Of a stretch of 46,611 nucleotides of DNA, positions 32,090-40,437 are shown piece by piece. The notes beneath the pieces were generated by a model. It saw only the letters and a list, made by a program, of their open reading frames with translations. It was not told the DNA's origin and did not search any database. A program made the position numbers and the translations under genes. The stretch spans positions 1 to 46,611 of the forward strand of contig NZ_BIMB01000056.1 in the NCBI RefSeq assembly GCF_004000865.1, written 5' to 3'. Position 1 is the first letter of the stretch; the number at the start of each line of letters is the position of its first letter. Origin of the DNA: Paenibacillus elgii NBRC 100335. Its GTDB lineage: Bacteria; Bacillota; Bacilli; Paenibacillales; NBRC-103111.

Positions 32090-32857
32090 TCACCGGACAT
32101 CGACAGCGCGCGATGAACCGAAAAACCGCTGAATCTCCGCGATGTTCACGTTGAATTCAGTTCTTTTCGGATGCGTGATCGAGCACATGTGGTGACCGAC
32201 TCGGAACGATACGGTACTATATTGGGCGAAGTTCGTATAGCTGGTGACGATGCGGTCTTGTTTGATGTCCATATGATTGATTTCATATACGGGGAGCGGG
32301 GTCATGAGTCCGGTCTTCAAAATTTTTGACAAGGATTCCTTAGAGGTCCACAGCATCGTGAGAGCGACCTCGTAATCAAGGGAGGTGTCCGCGATCATTT
32401 GTTTCTCGGATGTTGTAATCTGCGATTCGATGGCACTGACGTTGGCGCCGTCGATTTTTTCCAAATCGATTCCTAACGGGTGGGCCTCCGGGAATGCAAC
32501 GGCAGCCGCGATATGATCGCAATGTGTAATGGTGATCTGAAGGGGCTCGGTTCGTGGAAGCATGATGACCGGCTGCTGGAACACCCCCGGCTGCACCCAT
32601 ATTTGCCCAAGCTGAGGTTCCGCCATACGGGTGTAAGCGGAGATCGCCTGCTTCGCGCAGTAGCGGCCGAGCACAAAGCTATGCTTCCTTTTATATTGAA
32701 GCTTGCGGTAGTAAGCAAGCTCCTGTTCATGCAGGATGCTCAATGCTTCCGTATCTTCATATGGATATGTACGGCCGCCAAGGCACAGCTGCGCCTTAAA
32801 ACGGCTGTCAGGCCTTATTAACGCCAGTTCCTCCAAATACAATAAGGTGTCCAACAC
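32090..32857 (-). CDS. 4'-phosphopantetheinyl transferase superfamily protein (Sfp-like)
   Basis: A 255-residue enzyme that should transfer phosphopantetheine from CoA to a serine on carrier proteins of fatty acid, polyketide or non-ribosomal peptide synthesis. Signature motifs: ITITHCDHIAAAVAF (108-122), GIDLEKI with Asp131 and Glu133, and WTSKESLSKIL with Lys173 and Glu174. Length fits the Sfp class. No synthase genes are in the window, so its clients are elsewhere. The start is GTG 32857 (or TTG 32854), behind GGGGAGAGG. Confidence 0.9.
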   Translation of the reverse strand: MLDTLLYLEELALIRPDSRFKAQLCLGGRTYPYEDTEALSILHEQELAYYRKLQYKRKHSFVLGRYCAKQAISAYTRMAEPQLGQIWVQPGVFQQPVIMLPRTEPLQITITHCDHIAAAVAFPEAHPLGIDLEKIDGANVSAIESQITTSEKQMIADTSLDYEVALTMLWTSKESLSKILKTGLMTPLPVYEINHMDIKQDRIVTSYTNFAQYSTVSFRVGHHMCSITHPKRTEFNVNIAEIQRFFGSSRAVDVR

Positions 32858-32981
32858 TACCTCTCCCCTCGTTTTCGTTCGTTGATGAACGTCGTTATGT
32901 TTTAATCGTTTCCTATAATTCGCCAGCTGTCAATAGGTGAAAATGTTTACTTTTTATTGAAGCGAACTTCGGCATTCAGGG

Positions 32982-33011
32982 TTGACATAAAAAGCGGGAG
33001 CGTGAGATAAT
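32982..33011 (+). promoter_or_regulatory. promoter of the LacI-type regulator operon
   Basis: TTGACA (32982-32987) and GATAAT (33006-33011), 18 bp apart. The start of transcription would fall only a few bases before the first possible start codon. Confidence 0.7.
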
Positions 33012-33029
33012 GAACGCGCGTACATTATT

Positions 33030-34112
33030 ATGAAGGAGGTGGCTGCAATCGTAACCCGAAAGGAAGTTGCAGAGCTGGCGGGAGTATCCGAAGCGACAGT
33101 TTCCCGCGTATTCAACGACGTCGGTCCGATGAAGGAGCAGACCCGGCAGCGGGTGCTTCAGGCCGCCAAGACATTAAATTATCATCCGAACGCGATTGCC
33201 CAAAGCTTCGCCCGCCGTCGAAGCGGCAACTTGGGTGTCGTGCTGCCTTATGTGCCGAAAGTACACATTTTTTCGACCTACTATTTCTCTGAAGTGCTCA
33301 GCGGTATCGGGGAACAGGTGAAGGCTTCAGGCTACGATATGCTGCTGAAATTCCGCGTTCCCGGAGAGGAAAGCGATTACAGCGGTATTTTTCGTTCACA
33401 GAAGGTGGACGCCTGCGTGATCCTCGGAGCGACGGATACGCCCTCGGAGCGGGCGGAGCTGAAAAGATTGGAGGACGGAGGGTTCCCGTTTTGCCTGATC
33501 AACCAGCATATGAGCGGAGAGCGGTTCAATGAAGTGGATGCGGATCATGAGGGAGGAAGCTACCGCGCAGTACGGCATCTGCTCGACTTGGGGTATCGGG
33601 GCATTGCATTTTTGAGCGGCTCGCCCGAATTCTCCAACAGCGGCGACCGGCTGCGGGGATACATGCGGGCCATGCGCGAAGCGGGTCTGCTCCCGGCGGA
33701 TGCCAAGGCTGCGGGCGACTTGCCCGCGCATCTGTACTATGAAGGCAACTACAGCCGAACAAGCGGAATGAAAGCGGCGTCGGCCATGCATCCGCACCTG
33801 AGCCGGATCGAGGCGGTGTTCGCCTCGAACGACCGGATGGCGATCGGCTTGATGCAGGGACTTCGCGAGTACGGACACGTTCCCGGCCGGGATTATGCGA
33901 TTGTCGGCTATGACGATTCGGAAGCTGCCCGCGTAACTGACCCTCCGCTGACAAGCGTGGCCGTGCCGTTTTACGAGATGGGTCGGCTTGCGGCGGAGCG
34001 GGTGTTAAGACGCGTAGGCGGAGGGAATGAAACGGATGGCGGATCGGAGAGCTTCAGACTGAAGCTGGATACGAAGCTTGTCGTGCGGCAATCGTGCCGC
34101 ATCCTGCGGTAA
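33030..34112 (+). CDS. LacI/GalR family transcriptional regulator
   Basis: About 355-360 residues. An N-terminal LacI HTH (VTRKEVAELAGVSEATVSRVFN) with hinge segment (NYHPNAIAQSFARRRSG) is followed by a periplasmic-binding-like ligand domain (NLGVVLPY... to the C terminus, with VFASNDRMAIGLMQGL and YAIVGYDDSE). It probably controls the sugar genes downstream. The start is unclear: ATG 33030 has no site upstream, while AAGGAGGTGG lies inside the frame and points at an ATC or GTA codon just before ACCCGAAAG, which would begin the protein right at the HTH. Confidence 0.92.
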   Translation: MKEVAAIVTRKEVAELAGVSEATVSRVFNDVGPMKEQTRQRVLQAAKTLNYHPNAIAQSFARRRSGNLGVVLPYVPKVHIFSTYYFSEVLSGIGEQVKASGYDMLLKFRVPGEESDYSGIFRSQKVDACVILGATDTPSERAELKRLEDGGFPFCLINQHMSGERFNEVDADHEGGSYRAVRHLLDLGYRGIAFLSGSPEFSNSGDRLRGYMRAMREAGLLPADAKAAGDLPAHLYYEGNYSRTSGMKAASAMHPHLSRIEAVFASNDRMAIGLMQGLREYGHVPGRDYAIVGYDDSEAARVTDPPLTSVAVPFYEMGRLAAERVLRRVGGGNETDGGSESFRLKLDTKLVVRQSCRILR

Positions 34113-34186
34113 GACCGTCGCGGCGTCCGATTCGGTAAGGGGCGGCGAAGGGTAATAAGCCACAGGCCAAAGGAGGGGAACCGAAG

Positions 34187-35341
34187 ATGAAACAAGTCCG
34201 CGTAGGGATGATCGGGTACAAATTTATGGGCAAGGCGCATAGCCACGCTTATCGAGATGTACCGATGTTTTTTCCGAAGGTACCGAAACCTGTGATGAAG
34301 ACGATCTGCGGGCGCGATGCCGAAGCTGTGGCGCAAGCGGCGGAGCAATTCGGATGGGAAAGCTGCACGACCGACTGGCGGGAGCTCCTGCAGCGGGAGG
34401 ATATCGATCTGGTCGATATTAATGCGCCGAGCCATGTGCATAAGGAGATCGTGCTGGCTTCCGCCGCCGCGGGTAAGCATGTGTTCTGCGAGAAGCCGCT
34501 CGCTTTGACATTGGCCGAATCCCGTAAAATGCTCAGGGCCGTGGAAGCGGCCGGCGTCAAGCATATGGTCGGCTTCAATTACCGCTTCGTTCCCGCGGTT
34601 CGGCTAGCGAAGAAGCTGATAGACGAAGGCCGTCTGGGGCACATTTATCACTTCCGGGCCTGGTTTATGCAGGACTGGCTTATCGACCCGGAGTTCCCGC
34701 TCGTATGGCGGCTGCGGAAGGAAGTGGCCGGCTCCGGCGCTCACGGCGACTTGGGCGCGCATCTGATCGACCTGGCGCATTACCTGATCGGAGACATGAC
34801 GGAGGTCGTCGGAATGAACGAAACGTTCGTCAAGGAAAGGCCGCTGCCGGAGTCGGAGGCAGGCGCTCCCGTGGACGGACGGCAAGCTTGCGGCCCCGTC
34901 ACCGTCGACGACGCGACCTTGTTCCTTGCCCGGTTCGCGGGAGGGGCGCTTGGCAGCTTTGAGGCGACGAGGATCGCAGGGGGCTGCCGCTGCCGAAATG
35001 CTTTTGAAATTAACGGCAGCGAAGGCAGTGTTAAATTCGACTTCGAGCGGATGAACGAGCTGCAGGTCTTTTTCGCAGACGATCCAGGCGATGTGCAGGG
35101 CTTCCGGCGCGTGCTGGCGACCGATCCGTCTCATGCGTATGCGGAAGCGTGGTGGCCTCCCGGCCATACTATAGGCTACGAGCACACCATCATCCACGAG
35201 ACGGTCGAGCTGCTTCAGGCGATTGGGGAGGACCGGCAGCCGGTGCCGAATTTCAGGGACGGCGTCAAAAGCCAGCAGGTGCTGGAAGCGGTCGATCTGT
35301 CGATCGCGGAACGCCGCTGGGTTTCCATCCAGGAAGTGTAG
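34187..35341 (+). CDS. Gfo/Idh/MocA family oxidoreductase (first)
   Basis: A 384-residue NAD(P)-dependent sugar dehydrogenase. The Rossmann start is VGMIGYKFMGKAHSHAYRD, the family Lys motif is CEKPLALT, and HGDLGAHLIDLAHYL carries the expected catalytic His/Asp pair. Such enzymes oxidise or reduce sugars, often at C3, or act on inositols. AAAGGAGGGG precedes the ATG. Four genes lie in a row on this strand; this one follows the LacI regulator by 74 bp. Confidence 0.92.
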   Translation: MKQVRVGMIGYKFMGKAHSHAYRDVPMFFPKVPKPVMKTICGRDAEAVAQAAEQFGWESCTTDWRELLQREDIDLVDINAPSHVHKEIVLASAAAGKHVFCEKPLALTLAESRKMLRAVEAAGVKHMVGFNYRFVPAVRLAKKLIDEGRLGHIYHFRAWFMQDWLIDPEFPLVWRLRKEVAGSGAHGDLGAHLIDLAHYLIGDMTEVVGMNETFVKERPLPESEAGAPVDGRQACGPVTVDDATLFLARFAGGALGSFEATRIAGGCRCRNAFEINGSEGSVKFDFERMNELQVFFADDPGDVQGFRRVLATDPSHAYAEAWWPPGHTIGYEHTIIHETVELLQAIGEDRQPVPNFRDGVKSQQVLEAVDLSIAERRWVSIQEV

Positions 35342-35358
35342 AAAGGGGACATCGAGGG

Positions 35359-36039
35359 ATGAAAAAAGCATTGATCGTCTGGGGCGGCTGGCCGGGACAT
35401 CACCCCGAGGAAATCGCCGGTCTGTTCCGGGATCTGTTGATTGACGCGGAGTTCGAAGTGGAAATATCGGATACCCTTGAGGCATTCGCTGATGGGGAAA
35501 AGCTGAAGACGCTGGATCTGATCGTGCCGGTATGGTCGATGGGGAAAGCCGATCCGGCGCTCATCCGCAACGTCTCGGCTGCCGTCCAGAACGGCACCGG
35601 TCTTGCAGGCTGCCATGGGGGGATGTGCGACGCGTTCCGCACGGACGTCGAATGGCAATTTATGACCGGCGGACAATGGGTCGCCCATCCGGGAAACAAC
35701 GAGGTGGATTACGAAGTCAAGCTTATCCCGAACTCCAACCCGCTGCTGGACGGAATCGGCGATTTCCGCGTGCGGAGTGAGCAGTATTATATGCACGTCG
35801 ATCCTGCGGTCAACGTGCTGGCGATCACGCGATTCCCGGTTGCGCTTGGACCTCATTCGCCGAATGGCGCCGTCGATATGCCCGTCGTTTGGACAAAATG
35901 GTGGGGGGCGGGAAGGGTGTTCTACTGCTCGCTCGGTCATGAGAAAGGCATTCTGGAAATACCGCAAGTGAACGAAATCATGCGGCGTGGCTTGCTGTGG
36001 GCTTCCGACGGACGGGCGGAAGCGGCCCGGAGGGGTTGA
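35359..36039 (+). CDS. ThuA domain protein
   Basis: A 226-residue ThuA-like protein with the class I glutamine-amidotransferase-like fold: MKKALIVWGGWPGHHPEE at the start, GLAGCHGGMCDAFR, WQFMTGGQWVAHPG, SEQYYMHVDP and FYCSLGHE. ThuA is linked to utilisation of trehalose and related disaccharides through 3-keto intermediates in rhizobia, where it is paired with a Gfo/Idh dehydrogenase (ThuB); the same pairing is seen here. The true start is ATG 35359; the open frame extends back into the previous gene. It follows that gene by 17 bp. Confidence 0.9.
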   Translation: MKKALIVWGGWPGHHPEEIAGLFRDLLIDAEFEVEISDTLEAFADGEKLKTLDLIVPVWSMGKADPALIRNVSAAVQNGTGLAGCHGGMCDAFRTDVEWQFMTGGQWVAHPGNNEVDYEVKLIPNSNPLLDGIGDFRVRSEQYYMHVDPAVNVLAITRFPVALGPHSPNGAVDMPVVWTKWWGAGRVFYCSLGHEKGILEIPQVNEIMRRGLLWASDGRAEAARRG

Positions 36040-36042
36040 CCT

Positions 36043-37155
36043 ATGAATAAACTAAAAGCGGGCATCGTCGGCTGCGGCAAAATCAGCGGTATCTATTTGC
36101 AAAATTTAACCGCGAATCGGGAGCTTGAAGTGACGGTTTGCGCCGATTTGAACGTGGCCCGAGCCCGGGCGAGCGCCGACGAATACGGCATCCCGAAAGC
36201 CTGCACGCCTGCCGAGCTGCTGGCCGATCCGGCAATTGACATCGTCGTCAATTTGACGATTCCCGCCGCGCATGCCGAAGTATGCCTGCAAGCGCTGGAG
36301 GCCGGGAAGCACGTCTACGTCGAGAAGCCGCTCGCCGTAACCCGGGAGGAAGGGCGGGCCATTCTGGCCAAGGCAGCAGAGAAAGGGCGGCTCGTTGGCA
36401 GCGCCCCGGATACGTTTCTCGGCGGCGGCATACAGACCTGCATTAAGCTGATCGAAAACGGATGGATCGGCATGCCGGTAGCTGCCTCTGCGTTTATGAT
36501 CGGCCGGGGTCACGAGCACTGGCACCCTGACCCGGAATTTTACTATGCGAAGGGCGGAGGCCCAATGTTTGATATGGGGCCTTATTATTTAACCGCCCTC
36601 GTGGCTATGCTTGGACCGATCCGCCGGGTTACGGGCCCGGCCGGCATCTCCTACCCGCAACGAACGATAACAAGCCAGCCTAAATTCGGCCGCACGATTC
36701 AGGTGGAGACGCCGACCCATATTGCGGGCGTACTCGACTTCCGCAGCGGCGCGATTGGAACGATTATCACCTCGTTCGATGCGTTCGGTGGAACGGAACT
36801 GCCGCGGATTGAGATTTACGGAAGCGAGGGGACGCTTAGCGTACCCGATCCGAACACGTTCGGAGGACCGGTGCGGGTCCGCCGCTATGACGCGACGGAA
36901 TTCGGCGATATGCCGCTTACGCATGGCTTTACGGACAACTGTCGCGGTCTTGGCGTGCTGGATATGGCCGCGGCGATTCGACAAGGGCGGATCAACCGGG
37001 CCAACGGGGAACTAGCCTATCACGTGCTGGAGGCTATGCATGGCTTCCATGACGCTTCTATGCATGGAAAGCACTATGAGATGCACAGCAGCTGTGAACG
37101 TCCGGCGCCATTGAAAGCCGGGCTGGCCGGCGGTATTTTCGACGAATTGCAATAA
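36043..37155 (+). CDS. Gfo/Idh/MocA family oxidoreductase (second)
   Basis: A 370-residue relative of the first dehydrogenase but clearly distinct in sequence. The Rossmann motif is AGIVGCGKISGIYLQNL, the Lys motif is VEKPLAVT, and PMFDMGPYYLTALVAMLG occupies the catalytic region. It begins 3 bp after thuA, so it is in the same operon. Two dehydrogenases around a ThuA suggest that one forms a keto sugar and the other reduces a product, but the direction and substrates are inferred. No transporter gene is present. Confidence 0.92.
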   Translation: MNKLKAGIVGCGKISGIYLQNLTANRELEVTVCADLNVARARASADEYGIPKACTPAELLADPAIDIVVNLTIPAAHAEVCLQALEAGKHVYVEKPLAVTREEGRAILAKAAEKGRLVGSAPDTFLGGGIQTCIKLIENGWIGMPVAASAFMIGRGHEHWHPDPEFYYAKGGGPMFDMGPYYLTALVAMLGPIRRVTGPAGISYPQRTITSQPKFGRTIQVETPTHIAGVLDFRSGAIGTIITSFDAFGGTELPRIEIYGSEGTLSVPDPNTFGGPVRVRRYDATEFGDMPLTHGFTDNCRGLGVLDMAAAIRQGRINRANGELAYHVLEAMHGFHDASMHGKHYEMHSSCERPAPLKAGLAGGIFDELQ

Positions 37156-37165
37156 TATAAACGGA

Positions 37166-37200
37166 AAAGCGCGCAGGGACCGTTCCCCGCACGCTTTTTT
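37166..37200 (+). terminator. terminator of the sugar operon
   Basis: AAAAGCG..GCAGGGA pairs with TCCCCGC..CGCTTTT around a short loop; six T follow. It separates the operon from convergent sspI. Confidence 0.85.
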
Positions 37201-37209
37201 GCCGTTGCT

Positions 37210-37413
37210 TTAAGCCAAATGCTCTTTGAGCGTCGCAACCATCTGGTTCTGCGTATCCGCTTCGCTGTGCTTCCAAATAATTTCGAACAGCACTCCAAGG
37301 CCCGGCAGCACACGTTCTTCCGCATCCATCGAATCCGCAATAACATCAAAGAGCTCTTCGTTGCTTTTGTCATGCATGCGCTGAATGATCGCTTGCCGCA
37401 AATTCAGGTTCAT
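37210..37413 (-). CDS. sspI: small acid-soluble spore protein SspI
   Basis: A 67-residue minor SASP. MNLNLRQAI at the start and VLPGLGVLFEIIWKHS near the end match the SspI family (B. subtilis SspI is 71 residues). It is made in the forespore; its precise role is unclear. ATG 37413 follows GAGGA; upstream in-frame codons are not needed. A sigma-G promoter is visible. The order sspI, ktr-like gene, rRNA methyltransferase recalls the sspI-ysgA neighbourhood of Bacillus. Confidence 0.95.
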   Translation of the reverse strand: MNLNLRQAIIQRMHDKSNEELFDVIADSMDAEERVLPGLGVLFEIIWKHSEADTQNQMVATLKEHLA

Positions 37414-37468
37414 GGCAGTTCCTCGCTTTGTTGTCTTTTCCACTTGGTTGATGCGATTTCGCTTTTAT

Positions 37469-37498
37469 TAATATGCTCCGCTTGAATAAGATTCATGC
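37469..37498 (-). promoter_or_regulatory. sigma-G promoter of sspI
   Basis: On the minus strand GCATG (37498-37494) and CATATTA (37475-37469) are separated by 18 bp, matching the sigma-G pattern gHATR-N18-CATnHTA. It is 56 bp before the sspI start. Confidence 0.7.
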
Positions 37499-37569
37499 TT
37501 CGGCACGAACTTTGGTGAACTGCCGCGCTTCTTGATATAATAAAGAAATGAGAAGGGGGATGAGCACGG

Positions 37570-38229
37570 ATGAAAAAACAATTCGCCGTCATCGGTATGG
37601 GACGCTTCGGCTCCAGCATAGCCAAAACGTTATCGAATCTCGGTTTTGAAGTGCTGGCGATCGACAGCAGCGAGCAGCGGACTCAGGAAGTGTCCAATAT
37701 TGTAACCCACGTCGTTCAAGCCGATTCTACTGATGAAGAAGCGCTGCGAGCGCTCGGATTGCGCAATTTCGACGTCGTCATCGTCGCAATCGGACAAGAT
37801 ATTCAGGCAAGCATTCTCACGACGATCATTGTCAAAGAAATCGGCGTGCCGAAGGTTATCGTCAAGGCCCAGAACGAACTTCACGGCAAGGTGCTCTGCA
37901 AGGTCGGGGCGGATAAGGTTATTTATCCGGAACGCGATATGGGCGTTCGGGTAGCCCATCATTTGATCTCATCCAACATTATCGATTACATCGAGCTTTC
38001 GGAGGACTACAGCATCGTCGAGGTTCAGGCGTCCGGGCAGATGGTCGGCCGCAATCTGAGAGAGCTCGATATTCGCGCCAAATACGGCTGCAACGTGATG
38101 GCGATCCGAACCGGGGACAAGATGAACATCGCTCCGCACGCCGAAGATATCATAAAACATAACGACATTCTGGTCGTCGTTGGGACGAACGAAGATTTGA
38201 AAAATTTCGAAAAGACGTTTGCGGAATAG
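37570..38229 (+). CDS. KtrA/TrkA-type potassium channel gating protein (RCK)
   Basis: A 219-residue regulatory subunit of a Ktr potassium uptake system. An RCK_N domain (about 3-125) begins FAVIGMGRFGSSIAKTL, the nucleotide-binding GxGxxG, and an RCK_C domain (about 135-218) follows. KtrA/KtrC bind ATP/ADP and c-di-AMP and gate the KtrB/KtrD channel at the membrane. No channel subunit is nearby. GAAGGGGG precedes the ATG. Confidence 0.92.
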   Translation: MKKQFAVIGMGRFGSSIAKTLSNLGFEVLAIDSSEQRTQEVSNIVTHVVQADSTDEEALRALGLRNFDVVIVAIGQDIQASILTTIIVKEIGVPKVIVKAQNELHGKVLCKVGADKVIYPERDMGVRVAHHLISSNIIDYIELSEDYSIVEVQASGQMVGRNLRELDIRAKYGCNVMAIRTGDKMNIAPHAEDIIKHNDILVVVGTNEDLKNFEKTFAE

Positions 38230-38246
38230 AGGGCTGCAGAAATCGT

Positions 38247-39080
38247 ATGAGCGATAAAAAAAAGACAGTTTCCAGCGAATCGGCTATCCTAAGCTCGGTT
38301 CAAAATCCGCGGGTAAAGCAGTGGACCGAGCTGCTCAGCCGCAAAGGGAGGGACAAGCAGGGACGCTTCCTGATCGAAGGCGTCCACCTTGTGCAGGAGG
38401 CGCTGCGTTCCGTTGACCTGGTGCCGGAGGTTTTGGTGTATGCCTCCGATAAGAAGCAAGCGATTGCCGGGCTGCTGGAAGATGCAGTGACTAAAGGAGT
38501 AGAAAGCGTCCCGGTAACGGAAGCCGTACTGGCTAAATGCACGGACACCGAGACGCCGCAGCCCGTGTTCGCAGTCGTGCCGAAGCTGCCGTGGCGCGGA
38601 AGCGATCTGCTGGCGGCCAGCGAGCCGAATGGGCTGGTTGTCGTCATCGACGGCATCCAAGACCCCGGCAATCTGGGCACGATCATCCGCAGCGCGGATG
38701 CGGTCGGCGCCTCCGGCGTATTGCTCGGCAAAGGAACCGTCGACTTGTATAACCCGAAAACGGTGCGCTCGACGATGGGATCGCTGTTCCATCTGCCAAT
38801 CGTCCAAGGCGACTTGACCGAATGGCTGCCGCGGGCGGCCGAGTCCGGCGTGCAGGTTGTCGCTACAAGCCTGCAGGGGGCGGTTAGCTGCTACGAGCAC
38901 GATTTCCGCAAATCCACGTGGTTTGTGATCGGCAACGAAGGGCAAGGCGTCTCAGAGGAAGTTCGGCAGCTTGCCCGGCATCAGGTGCTCATCCCGATGA
39001 AGGGGCGCGCCGAATCGCTGAATGCGGCGATGGCCGCTACCGTCGTCCTATTCGAGGCGATGCGGCAGCGGGGGCACTGA
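38247..39080 (+). CDS. TrmH/SpoU-family RNA 2'-O-methyltransferase (YsgA-like)
   Basis: A 277-residue SPOUT methyltransferase. A substrate-binding N-terminal part (about 15-105, with RFLIEGVHLVQEAL) precedes the knotted catalytic domain: VVIDGIQDPGNLGTIIRSADAVGASGVLL, WFVIGNEGQGVSEEV and IPMKGRAESLNAAMAATVVLFE. It should methylate a ribose in 23S rRNA or tRNA. In Bacillus ysgA lies next to pheST; here pheST is absent and the island begins 38 bp later. It follows the Ktr gene by 17 bp. Confidence 0.92.
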   Translation: MSDKKKTVSSESAILSSVQNPRVKQWTELLSRKGRDKQGRFLIEGVHLVQEALRSVDLVPEVLVYASDKKQAIAGLLEDAVTKGVESVPVTEAVLAKCTDTETPQPVFAVVPKLPWRGSDLLAASEPNGLVVVIDGIQDPGNLGTIIRSADAVGASGVLLGKGTVDLYNPKTVRSTMGSLFHLPIVQGDLTEWLPRAAESGVQVVATSLQGAVSCYEHDFRKSTWFVIGNEGQGVSEEVRQLARHQVLIPMKGRAESLNAAMAATVVLFEAMRQRGH

Positions 39081-39117
39081 GACAACTAATGTATCAAGTT
39101 GTGAGTTATAACGTAAA

Positions 39118-39153
39118 TTGAGACTGTTTATAAGATAGTTTGAGACTGTTTAT
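39118..39153. repeat. left island boundary: tandem TTGAGACTGTTTAT repeats
   Basis: TTGAGACTGTTTAT occurs twice in direct orientation (39118-39131 and 39140-39153). The first copy extended to TGAGACTGTTTATAA (39119-39133) recurs inverted at 46091-46105. Confidence 0.85.
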
Positions 39154-39200
39154 CTCGGACATTCCGTCGCGGGCAGAGGAAACGGTCGGGGCCGAGATGG

Positions 39201-39246
39201 CAGCAAGCTGGCACCGGAATAGGAAATTTCCGGTGCCAGCTTGCTG
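39201..39246 (+). promoter_or_regulatory. 19-bp perfect hairpin containing a T-box-like sequence
   Basis: Bases 39201-39219 and 39228-39246 are exact complements with an 8-base loop. The left arm holds GCAAGCTGGCACCGG, which resembles the T-box core GGGTGGNACCGCG, where the TGGN bulge binds uncharged tRNA and which also forms the 5' arm of the terminator. TGTTCTTATT follows. It may be the terminator end of a truncated T-box leader (pheST in relatives lies here), or just a terminator. Confidence 0.4.
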
Positions 39247-39252
39247 GTGTTC

Positions 39253-40404
39253 TTATTGTGATGAAGAGCCAATGAGTTGCTCGGCAATGCTTTTGGAAAG
39301 AGGCAACGTATTATCAGAAGGCATCGCATTGATATTAAGGGTTTGTACATAATCCCCGCCGCGAGTTCCACCTGTGAACGTTGCGAATCCTGGAACGTTG
39401 CCGCCATGCCCCCAAATCGTAATACCATTCGTCAGCTTTATTCCAGCGATCCCCAAGCCGTATTCACCTGCTGGAGATTCAACCCCAGTTAACATCTGAT
39501 CTAAAGTAGCTGGTTTTAATAGCTTGCCACTAAGTATAGCATGGAAGAATGTATTCATATCATCCGCTGTGGAAATCATAGATCCCGCAGCATTTGCCCA
39601 AGAGGGATTCATTTCGGTTCTGTCTATGAATTGACCGTCGTCGAGTACGAAGTATCCTCGTGCATGTTCACCTGGAATAAACGAGTAGTCGTCGGGTACA
39701 TAAGTGCTCGTTAGCTTAAGGGGAGCTATGAAACGTTTCCTAATATGTTCCCCGTATGTTTCTCCAGTAGCCTTCTTAATAATCATCCCTGCCAGTACCG
39801 TATTCGTATTGGAATAAACCCATTTCTCTCCAGGCTTAGAGATTGCCTTCATGCTCAGTGCAGTACGAACTAATTCGTCAGCAGTAAAGGAATGTAACGG
39901 GTTTGGGAGAAATTTATCGAGAAAATCCTGGTGATCTGAATAGTCAGGAATACCGCTTGTTTGGTTTAATAGTTGCCGAATCGTGATATGACCCCCTTCA
40001 TATTCAGTACCCTTAACAACATCAGGCAGCCATTTGTCTATCGTGTCATCCAGGTTCAGTTTTTGTTCATCAACAAGCTGAAGAACGACCATTGCAGTAA
40101 ACGTCTTTGTTAGACTACCGATCCGGAAAGTAAAGTTCGTCTTAACCGGGTCAGTACCGTAAATGCTTGCTTCACCGGAAGCATATGCCCATTTTGATCC
40201 TTTGTTTAAGGAAGCTACAATTATGCCCGGTATATTTTGTTGGTTAGCAGCTTCATCGATAAGTTGCTTGGCTTTGGTCTGCGAATCTTGACTGCAAGTA
40301 GTAACGAGGGGATCCGCCTGCTTTGCAATACCAGTTCCTTGTAATGGCAGTAATAGAGTCGCGGTAATCATTGTCGATACAGTGAGCATAGAAATTTTGT
40401 TCAT
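39253..40404 (-). CDS. exported serine hydrolase, beta-lactamase/penicillin-binding-protein-like
   Basis: A 383-residue class C beta-lactamase-like hydrolase. An N-terminal signal peptide (about 1-27) is followed by the active-site motifs SLTK (Ser97, Lys100), YSN (197-199) and HGG in WGHGGNVPG. Such proteins may be D-Ala-D-Ala peptidases or esterases as well as beta-lactamases, so drug hydrolysis is not certain. AAAAGGAG precedes the ATG. It lies 33 bp downstream of the erythromycin esterase gene on the same strand, a likely operon. Codon use is more AT-rich than outside the island. Confidence 0.92.
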   Translation of the reverse strand: MNKISMLTVSTMITATLLLPLQGTGIAKQADPLVTTCSQDSQTKAKQLIDEAANQQNIPGIIVASLNKGSKWAYASGEASIYGTDPVKTNFTFRIGSLTKTFTAMVVLQLVDEQKLNLDDTIDKWLPDVVKGTEYEGGHITIRQLLNQTSGIPDYSDHQDFLDKFLPNPLHSFTADELVRTALSMKAISKPGEKWVYSNTNTVLAGMIIKKATGETYGEHIRKRFIAPLKLTSTYVPDDYSFIPGEHARGYFVLDDGQFIDRTEMNPSWANAAGSMISTADDMNTFFHAILSGKLLKPATLDQMLTGVESPAGEYGLGIAGIKLTNGITIWGHGGNVPGFATFTGGTRGGDYVQTLNINAMPSDNTLPLSKSIAEQLIGSSSQ

Positions 40405-40437
40405 TTCGTTTCTCCTTTTGATTATGGAATCGTCGTA

